Assembly: GCA_005405945.1 (NCBI GenBank)
Contig: BJHW01000001.1
Coordinates: 8,308,001-8,372,000, forward strand
From: Streptomyces violaceusniger
GTDB lineage: Bacteria > Actinomycetota > Actinomycetes > Streptomycetales > Streptomycetaceae
Length of the DNA: 64,000 bases
Direction of reading: 5' to 3'
Positions within the stretch are counted from its first letter, which is position 1; every line of letters starts with the position of its first letter. The notes under the pieces are model-generated. The model did no database searches. It was not told the DNA's origin and saw only the letters and a program-made list of their open reading frames with translations. The position numbers and the translations under genes were made by a program. Shown piece by piece: positions 17,315 through 26,646 of this stretch.

Positions 17315-18235
17315 TCAGAACGTGTGCCAGCGCACCGCCGTATCGCCCTCCCGCAGGGAGGCGATGCGGCGGGCGAACTCGGCGCGCGCCGCCGGGTTGC
17401 CCGGGGCGTGCTGGGAGACCCAGGCGCAGCTGGCGGTCTCGCGTGCGCCCCGCAGCACCGCGCAGCCGGGCCACTCGCGGACGTCCCAGCCGTACTCCGC
17501 CACGAACGCGTCGTACTCCGCCGCGCCGAGCCCATAGCGGTCCCGGGACAGGTCCATCACCACCAGATCGTGCTCGCGCAGATCGTGCGAGAAGGTCTCC
17601 AGGTCCACCAGCACCGGGCCGTCCGGGCCGATGTGCACATTGCGCGGCAGCGCGTCGCCGTGGATCGGGCCGGGGGTGAGGCGCGGGGTCAGCTCCTCGA
17701 CGGCGGCCGCGAAGTCGTCCCGGCGGGCGCGCAGATACGCCGCGTCCGCCGGGTCGATCGCGTCCCCGGCCAGCCGCAGCCAGCGCTCGACCCCGCCCAG
17801 CAGATCGCGGCGCGGCAGCGGGAGCGGCGCCGGGTCGCCGGGCGGGTCGGGCAGGGCGTGCACCATCCGCAGCAGCTCCGCGAGGTCGCGCGCCCCGGCG
17901 GGGCGTACCGGGTCGGGAAGCCGCTGCCAGTACGTGACGAGATGGTTGGCGAACGGAAGCGGCTGCTCGGAACCGAAGCGCCGGTCGGGGCGGACCGCGG
18001 GCAGCCCCTCCCGGGCCAGCCAGTCGGCGATCCTCAGCTCCCGGGCGGCCCGGTCCCACACCTCCAGGTCGCGGCTGATCCGGACCACCAGGGAGAGGCT
18101 GTCGACGGCGAAGACGGCGTTCTCACCGAGGGCCAGCAGCCGGGCCTCCGCCGTACCGGCCCGGTAGGGCGGCAGCGCGGCCGAGAGCACCGCCCGCGCC
18201 CGCTCCTCCGTGAACGCGACCTCCGCCACCGCCAT
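17315..18235 (-). CDS. Aminoglycoside phosphotransferase-fold (APH) kinase
   Basis: Predicted small-molecule kinase of 306 residues with the APH/choline kinase fold. The ATG at 18235 lies close behind AGGAGAAGGGG. Seen: NAVFAVDSLSLVVRISRD (N-lobe lysine-equivalent region), HGDALPRNVHIGP (catalytic loop with Asp) and VLVDLETFSHDLREHDLVVMDLS (metal-binding Asp). Streptomyces encode many such proteins; most are not resistance enzymes and the substrate cannot be told from sequence. It is divergent from the sugar ABC operon, sharing a 251-bp control region. Confidence 0.8.
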   Translation of the reverse strand: MAVAEVAFTEERARAVLSAALPPYRAGTAEARLLALGENAVFAVDSLSLVVRISRDLEVWDRAARELRIADWLAREGLPAVRPDRRFGSEQPLPFANHLVTYWQRLPDPVRPAGARDLAELLRMVHALPDPPGDPAPLPLPRRDLLGGVERWLRLAGDAIDPADAAYLRARRDDFAAAVEELTPRLTPGPIHGDALPRNVHIGPDGPVLVDLETFSHDLREHDLVVMDLSRDRYGLGAAEYDAFVAEYGWDVREWPGCAVLRGARETASCAWVSQHAPGNPAARAEFARRIASLREGDTAVRWHTF

Positions 18236-18402
18236 GCCCCTTCTCCTCTTCTCCTCGCCCTCCTCGCCGACTTCTTCCTGCCGACGGCCAAGTCTCGCAT
18301 TGAGCCCTGCGCCATGTGCCGTACCGACCACCGCATCGACGTCCGTAGCGCCGTACCGACGGCACGATCGACCGTCGCGTCGTCTGTCGCAGGCAGAACC
18401 GC

Positions 18403-18431
18403 TTGACTGCACCGCCCGCCCTCCGCACGAT
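18403..18431 (+). promoter_or_regulatory. Possible promoter of the sugar ABC operon
   Basis: TTGACT at 18403-18408 followed after 17 bp by CACGAT (18426-18431), about 55 bp before the first permease start. The -35 is good but the -10 is poor. No LacI-type operator was recognised. Confidence 0.3.
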
Positions 18432-18486
18432 GACGTGGGCTCTCCCACCCGGGCCGCCCTCCCACCGCGTCCGAAGGGGCCCAGCC

Positions 18487-19440
18487 GTGATACCCGCGAC
18501 CGCCGACCCGGCGCGCTCGGACCCGGGCTCCGCCAAGGGCCGGGGCTCCGCCAAGGGCCCGGGCGGCCGCGTGACGTCCAGTCAGACCCAAGCCCACGGG
18601 GCGTGGTTCCTGGTCCTGCCCGCGCTGATCCCGATCCTCCTCCTCAGCGTCGGCCCGCTCCTCTACGGCATCGCGCTCGCCTTCACCGACTCCCAGGCGG
18701 GCCGCACCGACCCCACCCAGTGGATCGGGCTGCTCAACTTCCAGGACCTGCTGCGCGACACCCTCTTCTGGGAGTCGTTCCGGATCGGCCTGGTGTGGGC
18801 GGTGGCCGTCTCCGTACCGCAGTTCCTGCTCGCGCTCGGCCTCGCGCTGCTGCTCCACCAGGACCTGCGGTTCCGCTGGCTGTCGCGGGCGCTCGCGATC
18901 GTCCCCTGGGCGATGCCGGAGGTCGTGGTCGGCATCATGTGGCGGCTGGTCTACCACCCCGACGCCGGGGTGCTCAACGAGACGCTGGGCACCCACCGCG
19001 ACTGGCTCGGCAGTCTGTCCACCGCCCTGCCCGCCGTCGTCGTGGTCGGCATCTGGGCACGGCTTCCGCAGGTCACGGTCACCCTGCTGGCCGGGCTCTC
19101 GAATGTGCCGCGCGAACTGCACGAGGCCGCGGCCATGGACGGCGCCGGTGCCTGGCGCCGCTTCCGCGCCGTCACCTGGCCCGCCATCAGGCCCATCGCC
19201 GTCGCCATCAGCGCGCTCAGCTTCATCTGGAACGTCAACTCCTTCGCGCTGGTCTACGTCCTGACGGGGGGCGGGCCCGGCGGCCGCACCCGGCTGCCGA
19301 TGCTCTTCGCCTACGAAGAGGCGTTCCGCTACGGCCAGTTCGGCTACGCGGCGGCGATGGGCTGTGTGCTGGTGGCGGTGGTCTCCATCCTGCTGGCCGT
19401 CCATCTCGTGGCCCGGCTGAAGGGGGACGACGACGCATGA
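18487..19440 (+). CDS. Carbohydrate ABC transporter permease (MalF-like)
   Basis: Inner-membrane permease of 317 residues, first gene of a three-gene sugar importer. The GTG at 18487 (GAAGGGG upstream) gives a short Gly/Ala-rich cytoplasmic leader, then about six transmembrane segments beginning WFLVLPALIPILLLSVGPLLYG. The EAA loop that contacts the ATPase reads ELHEAAAMDGAGAWRRFRAVTWP. No ATPase is encoded here, as is common in Streptomyces, where the shared ATPase MsiK serves many sugar importers. Its stop overlaps the next start (ATGA). Confidence 0.9.
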   Translation: MIPATADPARSDPGSAKGRGSAKGPGGRVTSSQTQAHGAWFLVLPALIPILLLSVGPLLYGIALAFTDSQAGRTDPTQWIGLLNFQDLLRDTLFWESFRIGLVWAVAVSVPQFLLALGLALLLHQDLRFRWLSRALAIVPWAMPEVVVGIMWRLVYHPDAGVLNETLGTHRDWLGSLSTALPAVVVVGIWARLPQVTVTLLAGLSNVPRELHEAAAMDGAGAWRRFRAVTWPAIRPIAVAISALSFIWNVNSFALVYVLTGGGPGGRTRLPMLFAYEEAFRYGQFGYAAAMGCVLVAVVSILLAVHLVARLKGDDDA

Positions 19441-20369
19441 GCCCCCGCCCCACCGCCAGGCGTCCCCGCCCCGACGCCGCGCGCCGCGACCCCAGCACCA
19501 CGCGTAGCCCCGCCGCCGTGCGCCGCGGCCCCACCGCCAGGCGCCGCGCGGCACGTACCGGCCAGTACCTCGCCCTCCTCGGCTATCTGGTCTTCCTCGC
19601 CTTCCCCCTGCTGTGGCTGGTCTCCACCGCGTTCAAACCGCCGCGCGAGTTGGCGAGCCTCCACCCCGGCTGGATCCCCGACCATCCCACCCTCGACAAC
19701 TTCCGCCAGGCGTTCGAGGAGCAGCCGCTGCTGCGGTCCGCGGGCAACAGCCTGATCGTCTCCCTCGCCGCCGCGGTCATCTCCGTTGTCATCGTCACCC
19801 CGATGGCCTATGTGATGGCCCGCCACCACCGCTCCTCGCTGTCCCGGGCGGCCACCGGCTGGATCGTGGTCAGCCAGGCGTTCCCCTTCGTCCTGGTGAT
19901 CATCCCGCTGTTCCTGGTGCTCAAGGAGGTCCGCCTGATCGACTCCCTCTCCGGGTTGATCATGGTCTACGTGGTGTGGTCCCTCCCGTTCGCCCTGTGG
20001 ATGCTCGCCGGGTACGCACGGGCCGTACCGCGCGAGCTGGAGGAGGCCGCGGCCGTGGACGGCGCGGGCAGACTGCGGGTGCTGATCTCCGTCACCATGC
20101 CGCTGCTGACCCCCGGCATCGTGGCCACCGCCCTCTTCGCGTTCATCACCGCCTGGAACGAGTTCTTCTTCGCGCTCGTCCTGCTCAAATCCCCGCGGAA
20201 ACAGACGATGCCGATCATCCTCACCCACTTCATCGGAACCGAGGGCGTCGCCGATCTCGGCCCGCTCGCCGCCGCCTCCCTGCTGGCGACGCTGCCCTCG
20301 CTCGTGCTGTTCGCGTTCATCCAGCGCCGGATCACCAGCGGCACCCTGGCCGGGGCGGTGAAGCACTGA
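19437..20369 (+). CDS. Carbohydrate ABC transporter permease (MalG-like)
   Basis: Second permease of 310 residues. A start overlapping the previous stop by four bases shows translational coupling. An unusually long arginine/proline-rich N-terminus (about 40 residues) precedes six transmembrane segments from YLALLGYLVFLAFPLLWLV. The EAA motif is ELEEAAAVDGAGRLRVLISVTMP, and FAFITAWNEFFFALVLLKS is typical of MalG-type subunits. Its stop overlaps the binding protein start. Confidence 0.9.
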   Translation: MSPRPTARRPRPDAARRDPSTTRSPAAVRRGPTARRRAARTGQYLALLGYLVFLAFPLLWLVSTAFKPPRELASLHPGWIPDHPTLDNFRQAFEEQPLLRSAGNSLIVSLAAAVISVVIVTPMAYVMARHHRSSLSRAATGWIVVSQAFPFVLVIIPLFLVLKEVRLIDSLSGLIMVYVVWSLPFALWMLAGYARAVPRELEEAAAVDGAGRLRVLISVTMPLLTPGIVATALFAFITAWNEFFFALVLLKSPRKQTMPIILTHFIGTEGVADLGPLAAASLLATLPSLVLFAFIQRRITSGTLAGAVKH

Positions 20370-21655
20370 TGCGCCGCCGAACGCTGCTGGCCGCGTCCGC
20401 CACCGGGGCGCTGCTGTCCGGCTGCGCGCCCGAGCGGCGGCGGGCGACCGGCGGCCGGATCACCCTGCGCTTCCAGTCCCTGGCCTGGCAGCGGGAATCC
20501 GTGGTGGCCAACAAGCAGCTGGTGGGGGAGTGGAACGCGGCCCATCCGGACATCCGGGTCGAGTACGTCCAGGGCAGCTGGGACGGCGTCCACGACCAGC
20601 TGCTCACCTCCTTCGAGGGCGGTGAGGCGCCCGACATCATCCATGACGCCACCGACGACCTCGCCGACTTCGCCTACGGCGGCTATCTCGCCGATCTCAC
20701 CGATCTGCTGCCCCGGCGGCTCAAGGCCGAGATCCCGCCCCGGACCTGGCAGACCGCCACCTTCGACGGTGGCGTCCACGGCGTGCCGTTCCTCCAGGAG
20801 CCGCGCGTGCTCATCGCCAACCGCACGCTGCTGGAACGGGCCCGGGTGCGGATCCCCACCCCCGAACGGCCCTGGAGCTGGGCCGAGTTCGAGGACGCGG
20901 CCGAAGAGCTGACCCGCGACGGGACGTACGGGGTGGCCTGGCCGCTCAAGGAGCCGGTCTCCGCGACCCTCAACCTCTCCCTCTCCACCGGCGGCAAGGT
21001 CTTCCACCGGGGCGCGGACGGCAAGGTCACCGTCCGGTTCGACCCCGCCGACCAGCGGGTGCCCCGCGTCATCCACGATCAGCTGGGCGGTGACCGCACC
21101 GCCGCCCGGACCACCCTCGGCATGGGCGGCTCCGACACCCTCCCCGGCTTCTTCGGCGGGAAGTACGCCATGGTGCCGCTCGGCTTCTCCTACCGCCAGC
21201 AGATCACGCAGCAGGCGCCCAAGGGGTTCGCCTGGACCGTACTGCCGTCCCCGGCCGGGCCCGGCGGCGACCAGCGGCAGGGGGTCAGCCCGCAGACGCT
21301 GTCCATCGCCGCCGACAGCCCGTACCAGCGGGAGGCCGCCCGCTTCATCGACTTCCTCCTGCGCCCGCCGCACATGGTGCGGCTCGCCCGGGGCGACTGG
21401 ATGCTCCCCACCGGCCGGACCGCGCTGCGGGACCCCGCCCTGCGCACCCGCCGCCACGGCTGGGCCACCGGCACCGCCCTGGCCGGACAGCTGCGCCCGG
21501 CGCCCGCCCAGACGGTGCGCGGCTACCCGGAGTGGAAGGACAAGGTGGCCACCCCGTCGCTGCAGGAGTACTACAGCGGGGCGATCGGAATGGGGGAGCT
21601 GCGGGAGCGGCTGGTCGACGACGGGAACCTGGTGCTCGCCCGCTACCAGCGGTAG
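20369..21655 (+). CDS. Extracellular solute-binding lipoprotein (family 1, sugar)
   Basis: Substrate-capture lipoprotein of 428 residues that hands sugar to the two preceding permeases. MRRRTLLAASATGALLSGC has an arginine-rich start and a lipobox ending at Cys19. The mature part (ITLRFQSLAW, WNAAHPDIRVEYVQGSWDGVHDQLLTSFEGGEAPDIIH) is typical of family 1 solute-binding proteins. Unusually, it is the last gene; in most Streptomyces sugar importers the binding protein comes first. The substrate cannot be assigned: no glycosidase or LacI regulator is adjacent. Confidence 0.9.
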   Translation: MRRRTLLAASATGALLSGCAPERRRATGGRITLRFQSLAWQRESVVANKQLVGEWNAAHPDIRVEYVQGSWDGVHDQLLTSFEGGEAPDIIHDATDDLADFAYGGYLADLTDLLPRRLKAEIPPRTWQTATFDGGVHGVPFLQEPRVLIANRTLLERARVRIPTPERPWSWAEFEDAAEELTRDGTYGVAWPLKEPVSATLNLSLSTGGKVFHRGADGKVTVRFDPADQRVPRVIHDQLGGDRTAARTTLGMGGSDTLPGFFGGKYAMVPLGFSYRQQITQQAPKGFAWTVLPSPAGPGGDQRQGVSPQTLSIAADSPYQREAARFIDFLLRPPHMVRLARGDWMLPTGRTALRDPALRTRRHGWATGTALAGQLRPAPAQTVRGYPEWKDKVATPSLQEYYSGAIGMGELRERLVDDGNLVLARYQR

Positions 21656-21857
21656 GACCCGCCGCCCCGCCTCGCGCCGCCCCGCTCCGCCTCGCCCCGC
21701 GCCGACCAGCCGCCGACGCACCTGGTCCTGCCATGGACCCGGTCCTCCAAGCAGACCGTTGACCCCCGGCAAAGGTTGCCCTTGCCCGATCTTGTCTCTT
21801 CTCTTAATGGCTTCTTACCTTCAGGTGAATTCATGCCTAACGCCAGGAAGATTGACC

Positions 21858-22895
21858 ATGCACCGAGACATACCGCCGCTCGCCGAGGTCCGCCGGATCA
21901 CCGAGAAGAAGCGAGACGCGTGGTGGACCGTCATGCTCGTGGACCCGGTGGCCACACCGCTGGTCCGCTGGACCGCCAGGTACACCCGAGCCACCCCCAA
22001 CCAGCTCACCTGGGGTGCGTTCCTGGTGGGCCTCGGCTCCGCCGCGTGCTTCGCTCAGGGCGACTGGAGATGGCTGCTGCTCGGGGCCGTGCTCTACCAC
22101 GTGAGCTTCATCTTCGACTGCATGGACGGCAAGCTGGCCCGGCTGACCGGCACCGGCTCGGTCTTCGGGGCGTGGCTGGACTTCGTCTTCGACCGGATCC
22201 GGGTGCTGGTGTGCGCGGTCGCCCTGATGGGCGGTCAGTACGCGCGCACGGATGACGTCCTGTACCTGTGGCTGGCGCTGGCCGTCGCCTCCCTGGACGC
22301 GCTGCGCTACATCGACTCGCTGGAGATCTTCAAGATCCGGCACGGGATGCGCAAGCAGATCAAGGCGCGGATGCGGGCGGCCCGCAAGGCCGAGAACCAG
22401 GCCGAGCTGGCCTTCATGGAGGACCTGCTGCGGGAGAACCCCGAGGCCGACCTGGAGACGGACCGCGACACGGTGGCTCCTTTGGAGCCGGTTGCTCCTC
22501 GGGAGCCGGTGGCGGCCCAGGAAGCCACGGCGGCCCTGGAGGCCCCGGCCGCGCCGGTTTCGGCCCCGGCCGCGCGCCGCCCCGCCGTCGTCGATCTGCA
22601 CCAGGAGTTCCGGCGCCGCTTCCCGTGGTGGGTCCGGTGCCGGAACTTCCTGCAGCGCCACCGCATCCGCGCTCATCTCATCAGCGGTATCGAGTTCCAG
22701 ATGGGCGTGTTCATCATCGGCCCGGCCGTCGACGCGGTGGTGGCGACGACCGTCGTATCGGGCGTTCTGCTGCTCGTCTTCGAGCTGGCCATCATCTACA
22801 AGTTGCTGTTGTCCACCCGGGACTTCACCCGCACCATCAACTCCTTCGAAACGGCCGAAGCACGCGTTCCGGCCACCACCTCGGTCAGCTCCTGA
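21858..22895 (+). CDS. CDP-alcohol phosphatidyltransferase family membrane protein
   Basis: Integral membrane enzyme of 345 residues that transfers a phospho-alcohol from a CDP-activated donor, as in phospholipid or polyol-phosphate synthesis. The signature D-x2-DG-x2-AR-x8-G-x3-D-x3-D is perfect at residues 87-112 (DCMDGKLAR through WLDFVFD). The ATG at 21858 is chosen from the start of similarity; GGAAG lies upstream. Between the catalytic and C-terminal membrane segments is a charged region (residues about 165-250) with a repeated EPVAP-type Pro/Ala stretch. The acceptor is unknown. The last 100 bp overlap the 3' end of the opposing Erm gene. Confidence 0.87.
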   Translation: MHRDIPPLAEVRRITEKKRDAWWTVMLVDPVATPLVRWTARYTRATPNQLTWGAFLVGLGSAACFAQGDWRWLLLGAVLYHVSFIFDCMDGKLARLTGTGSVFGAWLDFVFDRIRVLVCAVALMGGQYARTDDVLYLWLALAVASLDALRYIDSLEIFKIRHGMRKQIKARMRAARKAENQAELAFMEDLLRENPEADLETDRDTVAPLEPVAPREPVAAQEATAALEAPAAPVSAPAARRPAVVDLHQEFRRRFPWWVRCRNFLQRHRIRAHLISGIEFQMGVFIIGPAVDAVVATTVVSGVLLLVFELAIIYKLLLSTRDFTRTINSFETAEARVPATTSVSS

Positions 22896-23782
22896 GCGAG
22901 GACCAGCCACTGCTCCGGTGTCACATACGCCACCACCACGTCCCGCCCCAGCCCGGCCGCCCGGAACGCCCGGTCGAGCGCACGGGCGGGGCAGACCCGG
23001 CGCAGTGACGCGTGGAGCGAGCCGCCGACCCCGGTGAAGCCCAGCTCGACCAGGTCCGCGTAGGCGGACCGGGCCGCCGGGTCGGTGAGCAGCGGCCGCG
23101 GCCGCCGGGTCAGCCGCAGGATCCCGCCGTCCACGGCGGGCACCGGCCGGAAGGCGGTACGCGCCACCCGCCCGCACAGCCGCCACTCGACCTCCGGCCA
23201 GGACCGTACGGTCAGCAGGGACCAGCGGCCGTAGTCCCCGGTGCGCTTACGGGCGTACTCCGCCTGGGTGAGCAGCGTGGCGGAGGTCAGCCGGGGCACC
23301 GCCCGCAGCGCCCAGGCCACGATCTCGGCGGTACGGGCGTAGGGCACGTTGCCGACCAGGGCGAACGGCTCACGCGGCGGCGCCGCGGTCAGGAAGTCCT
23401 GGTGCACGACCCGGACCCGCGGATGGCGGGCGAGCCGCTCCCGCAGCCCCGGGATCAGATGCCGGTCGATCTCATAGCTGATCAGTTCACGGCAGCGCGG
23501 GGCCAGCGCCTCGGTGAGCGCCCCCTTGCCCGCGCCGACCTCCACCAGGAGATCGCCGGGCCCGGGGCGGGCGGCGCGGGCGACGCGGGCGACGGCGCCC
23601 GGGTCGACGAGGAAGTTCTGCCCGTACGCACGCCTCGCCCGGTCGCGTTCGGTACGGCGCGGCTCGGTGCGGGGCGCTCCGGTGCTGCGGCGGGCTTCGG
23701 CGTTGCGGCGCGGTGCGGTGTCGCGGCGCGGTTCGCCACCGCGCTGGGCATGGGGATGGTGTCGATTGCGGGCCACGGCCAC
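22796..23782 (-). CDS. erm: Erm-type 23S rRNA (adenine-N6) methyltransferase
   Basis: SAM-dependent methyltransferase of 328 residues that would dimethylate an adenine in 23S rRNA and give resistance to macrolides, lincosamides and streptogramin B. Motifs: QNFLVDPGAV (residues 55-64), SAM loop EVGAGKGALTE (81-91), YEID (103-106), HQDFL and the catalytic NVPY (145-148). A basic Arg/Pro-rich N-terminal extension (about 45 residues) is as seen in ErmE-like proteins of producers. GTG starts at 23782 and 23776; AAAGGA spacing favours 23776. It could instead be a KsgA-like paralogue, but the length and QNFLVD start favour Erm. The 3' 100 bp overlap the CDP-alcohol transferase gene antisense. Confidence 0.85.
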   Translation of the reverse strand: MAVARNRHHPHAQRGGEPRRDTAPRRNAEARRSTGAPRTEPRRTERDRARRAYGQNFLVDPGAVARVARAARPGPGDLLVEVGAGKGALTEALAPRCRELISYEIDRHLIPGLRERLARHPRVRVVHQDFLTAAPPREPFALVGNVPYARTAEIVAWALRAVPRLTSATLLTQAEYARKRTGDYGRWSLLTVRSWPEVEWRLCGRVARTAFRPVPAVDGGILRLTRRPRPLLTDPAARSAYADLVELGFTGVGGSLHASLRRVCPARALDRAFRAAGLGRDVVVAYVTPEQWLVLAQELTEVVAGTRASAVSKELMVRVKSRVDNSNL

Positions 23783-24243
23783 GGTCCTTTCGGAGCCGGG
23801 CGGGCGGCAGCAGCGCGGAACGGGCCCTGCCGCCCGTCCCGGAACGAGTGATTCCTGGACTGGCGGGGGCCCTGGCCGAGGGCGCGTGAAGGTGAGAGAT
23901 CAGCTCACGGTGAGAGACCGGGACGGGAAGCCGGGTGAGTCAGTCGCTCAGGTCCAGGAAGGACCTCGAGTGCGAAGGGCTCACAGACTCGGAGAGACAC
24001 CGGGCGCGTCCGGGCCGGCCAGGGCACCGGGGCCGCGCCGCGGGCGGCGGGCAGGCAGCGGAAGGGCGCGCGCACACGCCACCCGGGCACAGCCACGAGT
24101 GATGCGGGTGAACACGCCGATGCCGGGACTTCCGCCCATCGGTGTACTCCTCCCGTGCGCGCGTACGCGAAAGGACGCGTATGCGGATCTCCGCCGTATC
24201 CCCGCACCGTAGGGACCGGCCGGGCCGCCCCGCAACGCCTTTT

Positions 24244-24276
24244 CGCACCGCACCGCACCGCACCGGACCGCACCGC
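24244..24276. repeat. CGCAC pentanucleotide microsatellite
   Basis: Six or seven near-perfect copies of a 5-bp unit. Noncoding, close to the terminator hairpin. Likely replication slippage. Confidence 0.7.
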
Positions 24277-24300
24277 CCCACGCCCCACCCCGAAACACCG

Positions 24301-24336
24301 AACCGGTCACACGGCCCGAAGGCCGTGTGACCGGTT
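24301..24336 (-). terminator. Strong stem-loop terminator of the MMPL gene
   Basis: A perfect 16-bp inverted repeat (24301-24316 with 24321-24336) around a CGAA tetraloop, 31 bp after the MMPL stop. There is no T-tract, consistent with Streptomyces terminators. Confidence 0.8.
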
Positions 24337-24367
24337 GAGGGTTGTCAGGATGTGCGGGACGTAGTCG

Positions 24368-26646
24368 TCAGACCCGCGCGGGCCGGGGCCGTTCGTCCGC
24401 TTCCGGCCTCGGGGAAACACCCACCAGGGTGCTGGGCCGCCGGGCCGGGGCGGGCTCGTCGTGGGCCAGGTCCGGGAGCCACCCCAGCCACTTCGGCAGG
24501 TACCAGTTGCGCTCGCCCAGCAGCGACATCACGGCCGGGAGGAGCACCCCGCGGATGACGGTGGCGTCGATGAGGACCGCGGCCGCGAGGCCCACGCCCA
24601 TCTGCTTCATGGACTGCATCGACAGCGTGCCGAAGATGGAGAAGACCGCGACCATGATGACGGCGGCGCTGGTGACCACGCCCGCCGTCGTCACCACGCC
24701 GTGCACCACCGCGTCCTTGGTGGTCCGGCCGGCCAGGTACGCCTCGCGGATCCGGGAGACCACGAAGACGTGGTAATCCATGCTCAGCCCGAACAGGATC
24801 ACGAAGAGGAACAGCGGCAGCCAGGACACGATCGCGCCCACGCCCTCCGCGCCGACCAGCCCCGCGCCCCAGCCGTGCTGGAAGACCGCGGTGAGGATGC
24901 CGTACGCGGCGCCCACCGACAGCAGGTTGAGCACGATGGAGGTCACGGCGATGGTGAGCGACCGGAAGGACATCAGCATCAGCAGGAAGGCGAAGACCAC
25001 CACGAAGGCGAAGACCGGGGTGACGGCCGAGCCGAGCTTGTCGTTGAAGTCCTTGGAGGAGGCGGTCGAGCCGCCGATGGGGCGTCCACGCCGTCCACCG
25101 CGCCGAGGGTCGCCGGGCGCACCTCGTTCCGCAGCACCTCCAGGCTCTTCTCGGCCTTGCCCTCGTCCGAGCCGCCGATCAGCGGCACCTCCACCACGGC
25201 CAGGTTCTGCTTGTGGTGGACGGTCACCTCGACCGGGCCCTTGGAGGCGCCCTTCACCACGGCCTCGGTACGGAAGCGGGCGATCGCGTCGCGCACCGGC
25301 GCCGCGTCGATGTCGTCCGCCTTCACCACGGCCCTGGCCGGGTCGGACCCGCCCGGGAACGCCTCGTCGATGTGGTTGTACGCGTTCACGACCGGCAGCC
25401 GGTCGCCGAACTCCTGGTCCATGGTGAGGTTCGCGGTGTTCATCCCCACGGCGGGGACGGCCAGCGCGATCAGCGCGCCACCGGCGAGGGCCAGCGACAG
25501 CTTGGGGCGGCGCAGCACCGGGCGGAGGACGGCGCGCCAGATCCGGCTCTCGGTGCCGCCGCGCCGCTTGGCGCGGCCCAGGAACGGCACCCGGCCCTTC
25601 TCCACCCGCTCACCGAGCAGCGAGAGCAGCGCGGGCAGCACCGTCACCGAGCCGACCATCGCCACCGCCACCACCATCAGCGTGGCGAGTCCCATCGCCT
25701 TGAACTCCGCGATGCCGGTGAAGAGCATGCCCGCCATCGCCACGATCACCGTGACGCCGGAGACCAGGATGGCGCGGCCGGAGGTGGCCGCCGCCACCCG
25801 CAGCGCGGTCTGCGCGTCCCGCCCGGCGGCGCGCTCCTCGCGCTCCCGGCGCAGGTAGAACAGGCAGTAGTCGACGCCGACGGCCAGCCCCACCAGCAGC
25901 ATCACAGAGTTGGCGGTGTCGCTCATGTGCACCCAGTGGCTGACCACCGCCACCAGACCGGTGGTGGCCAGGAACGCGGTCATCGCGAGCGCCACCGGCA
26001 GCAGCGCGGCCACCAGCGCACCGAAGACGATCAGCAGGATGCCGAGCGCCACCGGCAGCGCGGAGTACTCGGCCTGGGTGAAGTCGTCGCCGAACGCGTC
26101 GTCGAACGCCTTCTGGCCGCTGGCGTCGCCGAACTCCTCGATCCGCAGGGCCTGGTGGCCGTTCTGCGCCTTCTCCACCGCGTCCAGGACCGGCTGGATG
26201 TGGTCGGCCGCCTTCTCCGCTTCGCCGCGCATCTCGAACTGCACCAGCGCGGAGCGCCGGTCGGCGGAGATGGTCTTGGTCTCGTACGGGGAGCGGAGCG
26301 CGGTCACCTGGCCGGTGTCGCGCACGCCGGCCATCACCGCGTCGACCGCCTTGCGGAAGGCCGGGTCGTTCGCGGTGAGCCCGCCGCCCTTCGCCTGGAT
26401 CAGCACGGTTTCCCCGGCCGCGTCGTCAATGCCCGCCTCGTCGAGAATCTTCGAGACGCGCCCGGACTCGCCGGGAACCTGCTCGCTGTCCGTCACATCG
26501 ACCCGGCCCGTCATCGAGCCGACGGCCAGGGCGAGGATGACCAGCAGCACCCAGCCCCCGACCGCCGCCCACCGGTGACGGGCGCTCCAACTGCCCGCGC
26601 GCGCCGCTATCCCGCGCGGCCTCTCCAAGCGGCCTGTGTCCGCCAC
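24368..26646 (-). CDS. MMPL family (RND-type) membrane transporter, frame broken near 25079
   Basis: Proton-driven exporter of about 758 residues of the MMPL/ActII-3 class, which export lipids or small hydrophobic products. The ATG at 26646 gives MADTGRLERPRGIAARAG, then a first membrane helix WAAVGGWVLLVILALAVG. A periplasmic loop and a helix bundle with LLVGLAVGVDYCLFYLRREREE follow; the second half repeats the plan, with LLFGLSMDYHVFVVSRIREA. Frames join at the G4 run 25079-25082: adding one base turns VDGVDAPSAARP into VDGVDAPIGGSTASSKD. Each half carries the GVDY or SMDY motif expected for proton transfer. No biosynthetic partner is adjacent; the nearest candidate product gene is none. 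Confidence 0.85.

Larger units (their letters stand above)
23783..24367. other. Intergenic region upstream of erm and downstream of the MMPL gene
   Basis: 585 bp. It holds the erm leader, a cluster of short GTGAG/CTCAC arms at 23892-23914 that can form alternative hairpins, a CGCAC pentamer repeat (24244-24276) and the MMPL terminator (24301-24336). Several open frames exist on both strands, but none has family resemblance or convincing codon use. Confidence 0.5.

Noticed and set aside
18236-18486. LacI-type operator for the sugar importer
   Set aside because: No palindrome with a central CG and conserved arms could be found there, unlike the clear CebR box at 4935.
22796-24000. erm as a member of the PKS gene cluster
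   Set aside because: About 31 kb of unrelated primary metabolism and housekeeping genes separate them; a functional link cannot be shown from this window.
23905-24310. Short leftward open frames upstream of erm as leader-peptide genes
   Set aside because: They overlap each other in several frames, are 109-127 codons long, lack Shine-Dalgarno sites and show no Erm-leader features.
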